This document shows positions 10,773 to 22,140 of a stretch of DNA of 23,138 nucleotides, one piece after another. Origin of the DNA: Klebsormidium nitens (lineage: Eukaryota > Streptophyta > Klebsormidiophyceae > Klebsormidiales > Klebsormidiaceae); NCBI GenBank assembly GCA_000708835.1, contig DF237671.1, positions 18,061-41,198 on the forward strand, given 5' to 3'. The notes below the pieces were generated by a model. That model was not told the origin of the DNA, searched no databases, and saw only the letters and a program-made list of their open reading frames with translations. The position numbers and the translations under genes were made by a program. Each line of letters opens with the position of its first letter. The stretch's first letter is position 1.

Positions 10773-11114
10773 TACAACTTACGGCACTCACCGGGCGACC
10801 ACTGCACGCGACTTGGTTCATTCGAGTATCATATACTACATGTGTGTGAAGAATTTGACTCAGTTAAGCTCGCTATTGTCAGGCTTCGAGTCTTGAAAGT
10901 GGCATATGCTGCGGAGCGAATTTTATATGATGTTCACGTCCCAGCAGGAATTGTCACACATGCACCACATAAATGGTGGCCGGTACAGTCATTTGAACAC
11001 TGACAACCAGTACATTGCTCATGGTACGCCCCGGCCGTACTATAATGCACATGATAATAAATCTCATACATCCAACTCGACGCATCGTGTTCGTTTGACG
11101 TTTCATATGCTGAT

Positions 11115-11119
11115 TTACA
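11115..11119 (-). terminator. Candidate TGTAA poly(A) signal of the glycosyltransferase gene
   Basis: On the minus strand the sequence reads AATATGTAAATC. The TGTAA lies about 110 bases past the TAA stop at 11234-11232, a normal distance for a chlorophyte 3' UTR. Confidence 0.5.
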
Positions 11120-11231
11120 TATTCCATTCTACCTTCCCGAGCCCAATCGAATACCTAGCAATTTCGCATGACAGCGTTGATTGATTAATACCAATCACCA
11201 TACTTCTAGACAATAAATAAAGGGGTGCATG

Positions 11232-14118
11232 TTAAAGACTGTTTGACTCTGTTCGATTTGACGAGAACCTTGGCAGCCGCACTGGTCGTTTGCTGCTGTC
11301 CTGCCAGGGCGGCTCTCCCTCCCACGGCCGCGGGTAGTCCGGGTACACCGGCTCCAGCTGCCGGTTCAGCCGCAGCACCTCCTCGTCGATGGCCGGCATG
11401 AACTTGGTCATGCGCAGGCTCATGTCCACGCCGTTCATGCCCTCGTTCTTCATGCGGATGGCCAGCTGCCGCCCGCTGCGCGTGCCCGACTCCCCCGCCT
11501 GCTGCATCCCCGGGATCATGGCCACGTGCGCCACCTGGTACCCCGCCAGCCACGTGCGGATGCACAGCTCGTAGTCCAGGAACACGGCGCCCTCGCCCGG
11601 CCGCGAGTAGGCCTCATTAAAGCCGCCCACGGTGTCAAACACGCCGCGCCGCATCGCCATCGGCGCCAGGTCCACCTCCAGCACGAACTGCATGTCCACG
11701 CCCGCAGCGGCGCTGCGCAGGTACACGTTGTCGCCGTTCAGGGCGCTCATGCGCCAGCCCGTGTCCTGGCTGCTGTACACGCCGCGGTTCAGGCCTGCTA
11801 TGCCCAGCTGCGGGTAGTGCTGGTACGCCGCCAGGAGGTCGCCGAGCCAGGAGCAGTCCGCGGGGGGCAGCTGGTCGTCCTGCAGGAACACCAGCACGGC
11901 GCCTGCGCACACGCACACCAACATGGGCGCCGTCAACTCTCGTTGGCCGGCCACTCTGGAAATTCGGTGTTGCGAGCCGAGCCTGGAAGCCTAATACAGG
12001 ATTCTGAAAATTGATGCTAAAAGAGCCAGATGATTCGTCTTGACAAGTCTCCAGGCCAATGGAACTTGCTTGTGACCAAGTGTCCCTTTTGCAGGAACCA
12101 CCCCTCGAGCAACAGCCAACCACCTGCATCCGGTGGCTGTGCGCCCTTTGCCTTGGCCTGCTTGCGGTTGCGCGTCCCCACCTGTGGCCATGCGCCCCAG
12201 GCGGTTGTAGCTGCGCTCCTCGTGGATGTTGTGCGAGAAGACGGGCACCACGAAGTCCCCGGTCGCGTTGCGCGCCGCCATCCAGAGGGGCGCGTCCTCG
12301 GGGTTGTCCACGTTGGCCAGCAGCTCCGCGGTGAGCCCCGGCATCTGCGCGCGGCACCCGGCCAGCGCGGCCACCAGGGGCGCCACGTTGTCGGGGTGCT
12401 TGAAGTACTGCAGGATGAAGCTCACGTTCTTCTCGCCCGGGAACAGGTCCCGCTGCAGGAACCAGTGCTCCTTCCCCACCCGCCACTCCGCGCCCGCTGT
12501 CCCCCCGCCCCCTCCTGCTGCGCCTGGCTGGGCCCCTTCCGGACCCTTCAGAGCCGCCCCTGTTGCTGCAGCATTGCCCTCCTCTTCACTGCGCGTGCTG
12601 TTGGCCTGCCCCCCTCCGTCCTCGCCAACCAGGGCGTCACTCTCTTGCTCCTCCTCGCCCGTTGCAGGCTCCTCCGTCGACCCGCCTGTTGCGCCTTTCT
12701 GCTGCCCCCCCGGTGTTGACAGCCAGACCCTGCGCTCGTCCTCCGAGTAGATGGTGGCCAACAGGGACGGCGGAAAGCCCTCCCCAATGCATTCCCCTGC
12801 AAAGCGTCCCTTGAGGCGGTAGTGCATGTCCGCCACGCTCCGCAGCGCAACCTCGCGCTCGTCCAGCCGCTGCCGCCACTCTGCCTCCGCCGTCCGCAGC
12901 TGCTCCCGCACCACGTCCCCAGTGCCCGCCTGCACACACCACCCGCCCCGCGCTCAGTCAGCGCAAGGGTCCCAGCTTGGGCAAGGGGCAGGGGCGAGGA
13001 CAAGAGCAGCGGCGCCTGGTGTGCGCACAAGCGGTGCTACGGGGGGCAGCAAACAGGGGCAGGCGCCCCAAGGGCAAGGCGCCGGGCGTGCTGACCGGGA
13101 AGTGATACGCAATGTAGTGCCACTCCTCCCAGGCATGCTGCGTCTCCTCGCTCACAGGGATCCCCCTCGCGCGCGCCGCCACCAGCACGCCCTGCAGGTC
13201 AATCTCCACAGCGGGTGCACTGGTGGCATTCTGCGGTTGAGTGGCGTTTTCTGGCTGGGTATGGTTGAGGTACCAGGCCCGCAGGGTGGTGGTCAGGGTG
13301 CGCGAGCGGTCGAGGCGATCCATCATGAACCACGCCTCGTCGTGCAGCCTATACGCATGGGGGGAGACGCAGTCAGAGGCATCGCACTAAGGGCGTTCCA
13401 TGTGGGGGGTCAACAAATGCCAACATGCGTATTATCAAAGTTTCCCACAAAAGCACACAGTAAAGAGCTTAACCTGGGGTTTGCCCTTAATGTGAAGAGC
13501 TCAGAAGTGGGGAATGCTACAGATCAGTGGCGTTCAGCTAGCAGTCACCAGATAGTGCGTCCAGTCTCGTTCTCACCTGTTTGCCTGCCACTTCAATTGG
13601 ATCGCTTCTTGCAACTCAGACTGTGCTGTTGTCAATTGTGCCCACATGCTGAAGCAGGCCCCGATGCTCAGCCCGCCGCCACCCCCCCCCTCTGATGGAT
13701 CGCACCCGGCTCCGCCTACCCCCTCCTGCAGTGCCCCTGCCTGGCGCCCCACCTGAGCGGGAGCTGCCCCGCCTTCACGCAGCTCGGTGCTGTTCTCTGG
13801 CCCCGCTGCCCCCTCCACCTGTTGCAGGCTGCGATCGCTTGTATTCTTCTTGCTGGATGCGCTTCGTGGTGCATCCAGGGCCGCCAGCGCTCCCCCTGCG
13901 ACCGCCGCCTCGGCTCGCCTGCGGGCCACTGTCCTGCGCGCCTTCTCCAAGCGGCTCTCCCCCCGCGCCACCCGCTCAAAGGGCTGCAACAGATCCGGCG
14001 TCCCCTGGTGCAGCGTGGCCCCCTCCATGGCGGCCTGAGGGGGCGTCCACAGCTCCAGCAGCAGCAGGGAGGCAAGGACGGCCACCGCGAGGGGCACGCC
14101 CAGAAGGCCCCGCCGCAT
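11232..14118 (-). CDS. Type II membrane glycosyltransferase-like protein (GT-A fold, GT2-like)
   Basis: Four exons, 14118-13577, 13348-13096, 12929-12182 and 11902-11232, join in phases 2, 0 and 1 to give 737 aa ending in TAA. Residues 4-24 (GLLGVPLAVAVLASLLLLELW) form one N-terminal membrane anchor after MRR, as in Golgi type II enzymes. A long stem follows, with a charged heptad-like segment near 274-297 and a Gly/Glu/Ala-rich linker (337-413). The catalytic part (about 432-650) has NVSFILQYFKHPDNVAPLV, then AVLVFLQDDQLPP with a DxD-like acidic pair D523-D524, then a C-terminal GGFNEAY...FLDYELCIRTWLAGYQV segment typical of GT2 and GT7-C acceptor regions. Nine N-glycosylation sequons (for example N375, N433, N486, N730) suit a lumenal location. 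Donor and acceptor sugars cannot be told. I chose the ATG at 14118 because it directly precedes the anchor; no in-frame ATG upstream was seen. I recognise no named family member. Confidence 0.8.
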
Positions 14119-14553
14119 ACTGGCCAGCCAACAGCTCGACGTTCCGGGGCTGTGCAAGATTGAGCCCCGGCGGCTTATGGGCAACCACGTAGGCAACCCC
14201 TGGCAATGGACTCAAAACGTGCGTTCACACAAGTTTGTTAGCTGCGAGGGCCAACAAGCGGAACGTTAGAGGTAAGTGCAGATTTGCGGCGTGCGCAGAC
14301 AATTGCTTAGGCCCACCACTTCAACAAGGAAAGCACGCCGCGAAGGACCGAGCTTGCGCCGGAGGTACCCATCTAAAAGCTGCATCTTTACTGGCAGATT
14401 GCGATTGATCTGGCCCGCATTATGGCAGAACCCTAATGAAGAGAGCAACTAGAGGAGCGGCTTTAAAAAGCTGGGTCAGTTATCATAGACTGAGAGTGGC
14501 CGGTCATGATCCGAAAGTGGCCACTCCGGCCGGGAGAAGCCGTCGGACCACCG

Positions 14554-14581
14554 GAGCCTGATCGGGCTCGGTTTTGACCGG
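14554..14581 (+). repeat. Direct copy of the inverted-repeat arm and its flank
   Basis: GAGCCTGATCGGGCTC followed by GGTTTTGACCGG is also found about 180 bases downstream (from 14737), where a short insertion (CGCTT) separates the two parts. The shared order of arm and flank indicates a duplicated unit. Confidence 0.65.
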
Positions 14582-14702
14582 TACCGTTTGCATCGACTAA
14601 CTTACTTGCGCGGTCGATCGAGCACCGTCGACTCGATCATGGTCTTCGGCATGAATAAAAGAGCCCAAGCCTGTTCGATTTCGATGTTAAACTCGATTCA
14701 AA

Positions 14703-14748
14703 CCCGATCAGGCTCGGGCTCACCCGAGCCAACCCGAGCCTGATCGGG
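14703..14748. repeat. 16-bp perfect inverted repeat (stem-loop)
   Basis: The arms CCCGATCAGGCTCGGG (14703-14718) and CCCGAGCCTGATCGGG (14733-14748) are exact reverse complements separated by 14 bases. The spacer itself carries a further CCCGAGCC. Right after the second arm, GGTTTTGACCGG (14757-14767 area) repeats the sequence that follows a related GAGCCTGATCGGGCTC copy at 14554-14569. Confidence 0.85.
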
Positions 14749-15402
14749 CTCCGCTTGGTTTTGACCGGAAGATGCGAAGCCTAGCCTAGCTGGAGTCTGG
14801 CTCCGAGTCCCGAGTCCCGACTACCATTACCACCCGGGGCCGCCGGCTCAGCTCAGCATGAATCATGACGAGCCGGAAATTCGAGTCGCCGCACCGCCCG
14901 GCGCGACTGCTGTGATCGATGAATGTGAAGGTGACGGGACAATCAGCCGGCCCGCACACTGAAGCTAGGACCTCCTGGTCACTGCTTGTTGTCGACCAGT
15001 GACAAGTGACCTGTAGGTCAACACTGGACCTGCATGGGGCAGCCTACCGGGACAGGGTGGATGGTTAGCTGCCGGGCTAATCTGTCGGTTCTACTGCACG
15101 CGCACCTTTTCCAGGCAATAGACCGTTACCACGGCCCCCCCGGGCCCTAGATTCATTCCAAGAGATTCACTGTTGCTTTTGACCAGTTGCGCAACTCGGC
15201 GCAAAGCCGCTTTCCAGCCTCAGGAAGTCAGGATACCGTACCCCTTCGGCCTCTGCTGCAGTGCCAGAGCCTGCCAGCTACCTACCTAGCTGGGAATGTG
15301 ACTCGCTGTGTCCGGTGCCGCCATATCGCCAGCGCCAGCGCCAGCCTGGCCATTTGAAGGTCTCACGGATCTGTAGAAGGCGGCACAGGCTGCAGCGGAG
15401 GA

Positions 15403-17112
15403 ATGGCGACCGCTGCGGCATTGGCTCGGACAGGGTGTGGCGGAGCGGGGTGCCTACGCAGCAATTGGACGCGGGGCAAGGGCAGCGCGGATGGATCCGC
15501 AGCCCCAGGCCGGCTGGGCAGCATTAGCAGCCCAATCGGGGGCGAGGGCAGCCCTGCTTGGCGGCAGGCGTGCAAGGATGTGGCGCCAAAGCGGCCTCAG
15601 GGCGTGCCGATGCCTGCAGGGTGCAGGGCGACTGCGGGAGCAGCAGTGCGCGCAGAGCACACCAGTGCAGCCGATGGTAATGGAGCGGCCCCCTTCACGG
15701 CGTGGGACTCGCCCACGCTGTCCAAGGTGTCCAAGAGAACGGACCTCAAGAAGATCATGATCCTGGGGGCGGGGCCCATTGTGATCGGGCAGGCCTGCGA
15801 GTTTGACTACTCAGGTGAGGCAAAAAGCACAGCGTGCACCGTCGTGCTGGCGGATGATGCTGCTGCTGCAACAGCTGGCACACCAGGGGGGAAAGAGGCC
15901 CAGCCAAGAGTGCAAGGCAGAAACAATTGGGGCGGCAAGTGGGCAGGGCAGGGAAACATCTCGCTTAGTGGGCTGGATCTATGCTGCCAAAGTTGGACTA
16001 GGATGCCAAGATCTGACAGGGCAGCCCCTGGAAATGACTTTTGTGTACTGTCTTTCCTTGAGAGAGAATGATGTGAATGCCAGCATTAGATCCTGTGGGT
16101 ACAATTGGGGCTTTTGAAGTAGTTCTTGGAGACCAAGTTCACCAGCATTTTGTTGTACTGCATCTGTCGATCACTTGGTGCCGTCCTCCTGTGCAATGCT
16201 GTGAGTGGCATGGTCTTTTATTGTGGGATCCCCCCCGGCCTGATCCAGTGGAGGCGCACGGTGGTGGGTGCAGGGACGCAGGCGTGCAAGGCGCTGAAGC
16301 AGGAGGGGTACCAGGTGGTGCTGCTCAACAGCAACCCCGCCACCATCATGACGGACCCCGGCACCGCGGACCGCACCTACGTGGCGCCCATGACGCCCGA
16401 GCTGGCCACCAAGATCATCGAGCAGGAGCGGCCCGATGCCCTGCTGCCCACCATGGGCGGCCAGACGGCGCTCAACCTCGCAGTCTCCCTCAGCGAGAGC
16501 GGCGTGCTGGAGAAGTGAGACACGCCACACCCCGCCTCACTCTGCGTATCTGCAACAGCCTGTCAAAGCTGACCCATTGCATCAAGTTTGGCCAACATGA
16601 ACTCTGAGAATCGGGATGTGGCTCGGGCTCCAGCAGTCCAGCTTTTCTGTGGACCACACGGCCTGTCGCCTTGTGTCCCTGTGTGGCAAGAGAGAAGGGC
16701 GGTGGGTGACGCGCTTGGCGGTGGTGCAGGTACGGTGTGGAGCTGATTGGCGCGAAGCTGCCGGCCATCCAGAAGGCGGAGGACCGCGACTTGTTCAAGA
16801 AGGCGATGGAGAAGATCGGCGTGAAGAGCGCGCCGTCGGGGGTGGCCACCACCATGGACGAGGCCTGGCAGATCGCGGGGCAGATCGGGGACTTCCCGCT
16901 CATCATCCGGCCCGCGTTCACGCTGGGCGGCAGCGGCGGCGGCATTGCGTACAACAAGGACGAGTTTGAGACGATCTGCAAGTCGGGCCTGGCGGCGAGC
17001 AGCAACAGCCAGATTTTGGTGGAGAAGAGCCTGCTGGGGTGGAAGGAGTACGAGCTGGAGGTGATGCGCGACCTGGCGGACAACGTGGTCATCATCTGCT
17101 CCATCGAGAACA

Positions 17113-17143
<31 letters not shown>

Positions 17144-19656
17144 CATCACGGTGGCGCCCGCGCAGACGCTCACGGACCGCGAGTACCAGCGCCTGCGCGA
17201 CTACAGCGTGGCCATCATCCGCGAGATCGGGGTGGAGTGCGGCGGCAGCAACGTGCAGTTCAGCGTCAACCCCGAGGACGGCGAGGTGGTGGTCATCGAG
17301 ATGAACCCGCGCGTGAGCCGCTCCTCCGCGCTCGCGTCCAAGGCCACCGGCTTCCCCATTGCCAAGATGGCCGCCAAGCTGGCGGTGGGCTACACGCTGG
17401 ACCGCATCCCCAACGACATCACCCTCAAGACGCCCGCCTCCTTCGAGCCCTCCATCGACTACGTCGTCACCAAGGTCAGCGCCCCCGCCCACGCACTCAT
17501 CTGATTCCTGATTATCTTTGAGCTGTTGGACGGGGATCGGAAGGTCTTTCGACTGTCAGCAATTCAGCTTGGAAACAAGTCCAAAGCTACCTCAGCATCG
17601 GACTAAGCCTTTAGACGATAATCATGTATTAGCTGTAGGAAAGACGTTTCACTCCGTTTGCCCGTGCACCAAAGTGGACGGCAATCAAGTGAGGTTGACC
17701 AAGATTGATTGTAAGCTAGAGATAGACACGTCACTTGAGGTATTGAAATTTGGAAAGGGAATGTTAAGATGGTTTCTATGCGCTTTCCTTGGCTCGTGAT
17801 TCAGGTGCTGCATGCCAAGCCCTGCTCTGCTGCCACACTCATAGCCCCCGCCTGGCGACTTGGCGCTTACCTTCTTCTACATCTGCTGCTGCAGATCCCA
17901 CGCTTTGCGTTTGAGAAGTTCCCCGGCTCGGAGCCGATCCTGACGACGCAGATGAAGTCGGTGGGCGAGGCGATGGCCATTGGGCGCACGTTCGAGGAGT
18001 CGTTCCAGAAGGCGCTGCGCAGCCTGGAGACGGGCCACGCCGGCTTTGGCTGCGGCCCCGTGAAGGAGCTGGGGTGGGACTGGGAGCGGCTGAAGCGCGC
18101 CATGCGCGTGCCCAACCCGGAGCGCATGGCCGCCATCTACGCGGCGCTGCGCAAGGGCATGCCGCTCGCCGAGGTGCAGCAGCTGACCATGATGGACCCC
18201 TGGTTCCTGCACAAGCTGGAAAGCCTGGTGGGCATCGAGAAGTGGATGGGGACGCGCGCCCTGCCCGACCTCACCAAGGCCGACCTGCTGGCCATCAAGC
18301 GGCGGGGCTTCAGCGACAAGCAGATCGCGTACGCGGTGAAGGCCAGCGAGGAGGCGGTGCGCGAGGCGCGGCTGGGGCTGGGCGTGGTGCCCGCGTACAA
18401 GCGCGTGGACACGTGCGCCGCCGAGTTCGAGGCGTTCACGCCGTACCAGTACTCCAGCTACGACGCCGAGTGCGAGAGCGAGCCGACGGCCGCCAAGAAG
18501 GTGCTCATCCTGGGGGGCGGCCCGAACCGCATCGGGCAGGGCATCGAGTTCGACTACTGCTGCTGCCACGCGAGCTTCAGCCTGCAGGACGCGGGGTACG
18601 AGACGATCATGATGAACAGCAACCCGGAGACGGTCTCCACCGACTACGACACCAGCAACCGGCTCTACTTCGAGCCGCTGACGGTGGAGGACGTGATCAA
18701 CATCATCACGCTGGAGCGGCCCGACGGGATCATCGTGCAGTTCGGCGGGCAGACGCCGCTCAAGCTCGCGCTGCCCATCCAGCGCTTCCTGGAGAAGGCG
18801 CAACTCCCTGCCGCGTCCGGGGAGGGCCTCGTGCGCATCTGGGGCACCCCGCCCGACGCCATCGACGCAGCGGAGGACCGCGAAAGGTGAGCTCGCACAC
18901 AGCAGCCGTGCACGAGCAGCAAGGCGGAAGTCACGGCCTTCTCTAAGCTGCTCGGAGCACATGAAGAGATCTTTGTTGTCCATGAGTTGCAAGACTTCGG
19001 AGTGAATTCAGATGGCAGGTTCTACAGAACAGCGCGCAGCAGAGTTTATATTAACCCTCCTTTGTCGCCCTTTATCCCCACTGCCGGCTGGACAGAGTTG
19101 TCCCGGCTTGTCAATGCGTCGATGCTTCTGCTCAGAGCGGCGCGGCGGTGTGCAGGTTCGAGGTGATGCTGCGCGAGCTGGGCATCGAGCAGCCCCCTGG
19201 CGGCATTGCGGAGAGCGAGGAGGCGGCGCTGGCCATCGCAGCCCGCGTGGGGTACCCCGTGGTGGTGCGGCCCAGCTACGTGCTGGGCGGGCGCGCAATG
19301 GAGATCGTGTACGACGACGCGCGCCTGGGCTCCTACCTGGAGACGGCCGTGGAGGTGGACCCGGAGCGGCCCGTGCTGGTGGACAAGTACCTGCAGGACG
19401 CGACCGAGCTGGACGTCGACGCGCTGGCGGACGGGCAGGGCGGGGTCGTCATCGGGGGGATCATGGAGCACATCGAGCAGGCGGGCGTGCACAGCGGCGA
19501 CAGCGCGTGCAGCCTTCCCACGCAGACCATCGGGCCGGAGCAGCTGGCCACGGTGCGCGAGTGGACGCGCGCGCTGGCGCTCAAGCTGGGTGTTTGCGGC
19601 CTGATGAACATCCAGTACGCGGTAATGCCCGAGGGGCAGGTGTACATCATCGAGGC

Positions 19657-19700
<44 letters not shown>

Positions 19701-19858
19701 TCGGGCACCCGCTCGCCAAGTATGCGAGCCTCGTCATGTCGGGCCGCTCGCTGGCGGACATCGGGTTCACGGAGGAGGTGCTGCCCGCGCACGTCAGCGT
19801 CAAGGAGGCCGTGCTGCCCTTCGACAAGTTCCCCGGCGCCGACACCCTGCTCGGGCCC

Positions 19859-19893
<35 letters not shown>

Positions 19894-20700
19894 CGACAAG
19901 TGAGCCGCCCCGCCCCGGCTCGTCCAGCATGCACCATCTCGTTGCTCCGCCGCTAAACTGCGCATCCAGTCTGCGTCTTGGCTTGTCCTGCCACGCTTGC
20001 CAAGCAGCCCCGGTCTCCACGCTGAGCAGCGCCCCTCCTTCTGCTGATTGTGCAGCTTCGCCATGGCGTTTGCCAAGGCGCAGCTGGCGGCCAACCAGCG
20101 GCTGCCGCTCAAGGGCGCCATCTTCGTGAGCATGAACGACGCGCTGAAGGAGCGCAGCGTGCCCGTCGTGCGTGGCTTTGCGGACCTGGGCTTCTCCATC
20201 TACGCCACGGGGGGCACCGCCGCCACGCTGCGCGCGGCAGGCATCCCCGTCAACACCGTGCTCAAGCTGCACGAAGGCAGGCCGCACATCGGTACGTGCG
20301 CCGCGCTCGAGCGGGTGCCCGGGGAGGATGAAGTCAGGAAGCCTTGCATGGCAAGCCTTTCCTTGATCAAGTTGTTAGGAGTCATTTGAATTTGCGTCTT
20401 ACGCCGGAGCTACTTGGCTTGATGATGATCACGTGTCCATGTGGTGTTGGGTGCGCAGGGGACATGATTACGAACGGGCAGATCGCGTTGATGTTTATCA
20501 CCAGCACGACTGGGGACGCGCTAGACGCCAAAGACGGGCGGGCCTTGCGGCGCACCGCTTTGGCGTATCGCGTGCCTATCGTGACGACCATCCAGGCCGG
20601 GTCCGCCAACCTGCGGGCCATCAAGGGCATGATCGACAGCCCCATCAAGATGCGCGCGCTGCAAGACTACTTCCAAGTACCAGAAACGGCCAAAGTCTAA
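15403..20700 (+). CDS. carB: Carbamoyl-phosphate synthase large subunit, plastid-type
   Basis: The large subunit makes carbamoyl phosphate from ammonia (passed from a separate glutaminase subunit), bicarbonate and two ATP, feeding pyrimidine and arginine synthesis. Seven exons, 15403-15814, 16274-16514, 16730-17474, 17895-18886, 19156-19899, 20056-20291 and 20459-20700, give 1203 aa with all phases consistent. Residues 1 to about 105 are rich in Ala, Gly, Arg and Ser with few acids, like a chloroplast transit peptide. Synthetase half 1 starts at [20 protein letters not shown] (116-135) and includes an ATP-grasp region ([24 protein letters not shown]). The oligomerisation region follows. Half 2 starts at [16 protein letters not shown] (about 667), with [11 protein letters not shown] and [14 protein letters not shown]-terminal MGS-like allosteric domain (about 1064-1203) keeps ATGGTA (1095-1100) and KLHEGRPHI (1115-1123), matching the effector-site ATHGTA and KVHEGRPHI of E. 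coli CarB. Length fits plant CarB (about 1190 aa). There is no fused small subunit, ATCase or DHOase, so this is not an animal-type CAD. Confidence 0.97.
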
Positions 20701-20825
20701 TGATGCGGGTACCAATACGGCCGGCCTTCACACAACCTTTGTTTGTGCACGTGTGAGCCATATAAGCAGATTCTTGAGCGAGAATAAGAGATGAAACCTG
20801 TAGTCAGCAGATTACCTAAATCCGG

Positions 20826-20846
20826 AGTGTTGCGAAGTGCAACACT
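20826..20846 (+). repeat. Hairpin in the presumed CPSase 3' UTR
   Basis: AGTGTTGC (20826-20833) and GCAACACT (20839-20846) are perfect 8-bp arms with a 5-base loop. The hairpin sits 126 bases after the CPSase stop codon. I found no TGTAA signal near this gene end, so the hairpin is the only structured element seen in the presumed 3' UTR. Confidence 0.6.
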
Positions 20847-21944
20847 TAGTTGGATGACATTCTAGACAATGAGTTTTTTTGGGGTTTCTAACATGCCAGG
20901 ACGGGACCTGATTCGTGTCAGCAACGTTAAATGATTTTACTAAATGCATATTGGTATTGTATGGTCGGATTGGCAATCAAGGTGTGGATCTGAACTTCAG
21001 CTGAGCGGCAGGCTCTCTATTTCTTCATTGTTTGAAGCGACAAGGACTTTTGCTAGAAGCATATGCTTAGTAATGCTACCGTAGTACACGTGCACTTCAA
21101 TAGATTTATAGCTAGCAAACCCTTTCAACTCGAATAGGTGTAAGCCTTGGCCGCTTGGTCCACGAACATGGATCTTACCTGACGCCTTGATCCGTGAATG
21201 CATGGCCGATTCTTGCTTTCACGAATATAGGATGTATGCAAGATTGAGGTACACATGAGCAATATGGATGTACGTACTTGATCACACCAGATCAACATAC
21301 GGAACGTTTGCCGGAACCTCAGGCCTAGCTATAAGTGAAAACGATTTTTGTACCCTCAACACCATCATATGCCGCTTTGTGCCATGTGTAGCTTCGCATG
21401 CCATGATGAGGCTCAACTTTGCAATGTGGGCCCCGAGCATTATTTATCTAACTTACATAATGTCCATGATACTCAACTATTGAATGTTTCCCATTAAATT
21501 AATAAATCGCCAGACGGTTTTGCAAGGGTTTAAATTTTGCACAGAATGTAGGTGAACGGCAAAAGTTTTACAAGATAACGAGGACCGTTTAAGCGTTACA
21601 CGACGTGTGTTAGGGGTCTAATCGAAGGAAATTTGTAATCGAGCACGCATGATCAAAACTAATCTAGGGCACCCAGGAATAATCACTAGAAAGAGATGCA
21701 TCGATGTAGAGTTCAATAGTCGTTTTGTGGCACAACCATCCCGGATGGGCGTCCGCAGTTCACGATGACCTTTTCAGTCTATATGTCGAGTCCAAAAGTG
21801 TCGTCCGAATCCGGGTCCCCGCTCCGCCGAGTAGACGGCGGATCGTACAGCCAATTTCGATCGAGTGTAAAATTTCGGGACAATTCACGGTTTTCGAAGC
21901 TAGTCCGATTTTGCCCGTACGTCACGAAACTCCCCTGCGTATCA

Positions 21945-22140
21945 TTGTTGTACATTCGTGTATCAGAACCATACAAACTGTGTTCATGTACGACTTGTGT
22001 ACCCCTTGTGTACCACATTGATACGACTCCGATACAACTGCTGTGGCGCTGAAGCAATACAGTGGCGTTGCATACGAAATGTATGAATTGTCATACGATG
22101 CAAGCTGTGTACAGTTGTTGTATGCAAATTGTACAAGCAC
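21945..22140. repeat. Degenerate TGTAC / ATACGA-rich patch
   Basis: Short related words recur through about 200 bases: TTGTACA, GTGTACC (twice), GATACGAC, GATACAAC, CATACGA (twice), TTGTATGC and TTGTACAAG. No fixed period was apparent by eye. It may be a decayed tandem repeat or only a compositional bias. Confidence 0.35.

Larger units (their letters stand above)
10505..11231. other. Convergent intergenic region between the IleRS and glycosyltransferase genes
   Basis: The two flanking genes converge here, so this 0.7 kb should hold both 3' UTRs. It is markedly more AT-rich than the exons. Apart from candidate TGTAA signals on each strand I see no coding frame, RNA gene or clear repeat. Confidence 0.6.
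14119..15402. other. Divergent intergenic region between the glycosyltransferase and CPSase genes
   Basis: This 1.3 kb lies between two genes transcribed away from each other and must contain both promoters and 5' UTRs. It holds the inverted repeat described separately, a partial copy of its motif at about 14554-14581 and a 10-base palindrome AGTGGCCACT (14516-14525). No TATA box can be assigned with confidence. No coding frame here is supported. Confidence 0.5.

Noticed and set aside
14119-14196. Longer N-terminus for the glycosyltransferase starting near 14196
   Set aside because: The upstream in-frame codon at 14196 is TTG, not ATG. The ATG at 14118 directly precedes the membrane anchor.
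17877-20287. Long minus-strand open frames (371 and 413 aa) opposite CPSase
   Set aside because: They mirror the GC3-rich CPSase coding strand, are His/Arg/Leu/Val-rich, and have no recognisable motif.
20411-20458. snoRNA box C-like word (GATGATGATC) in a CPSase intron
   Set aside because: There is no D box or terminal stem, and the remaining intron is too short after it.
20997-21203. Minus-strand 68-residue open frame with an internal AGGTAAGA donor-like site
   Set aside because: AT-rich codon use unlike the window's real exons, no homology recognised and no partner exon.
21765-22057. Overlapping open frames on both strands, about 90 aa each
   Set aside because: Open on both strands by composition only; no start context, splice sites or domain.
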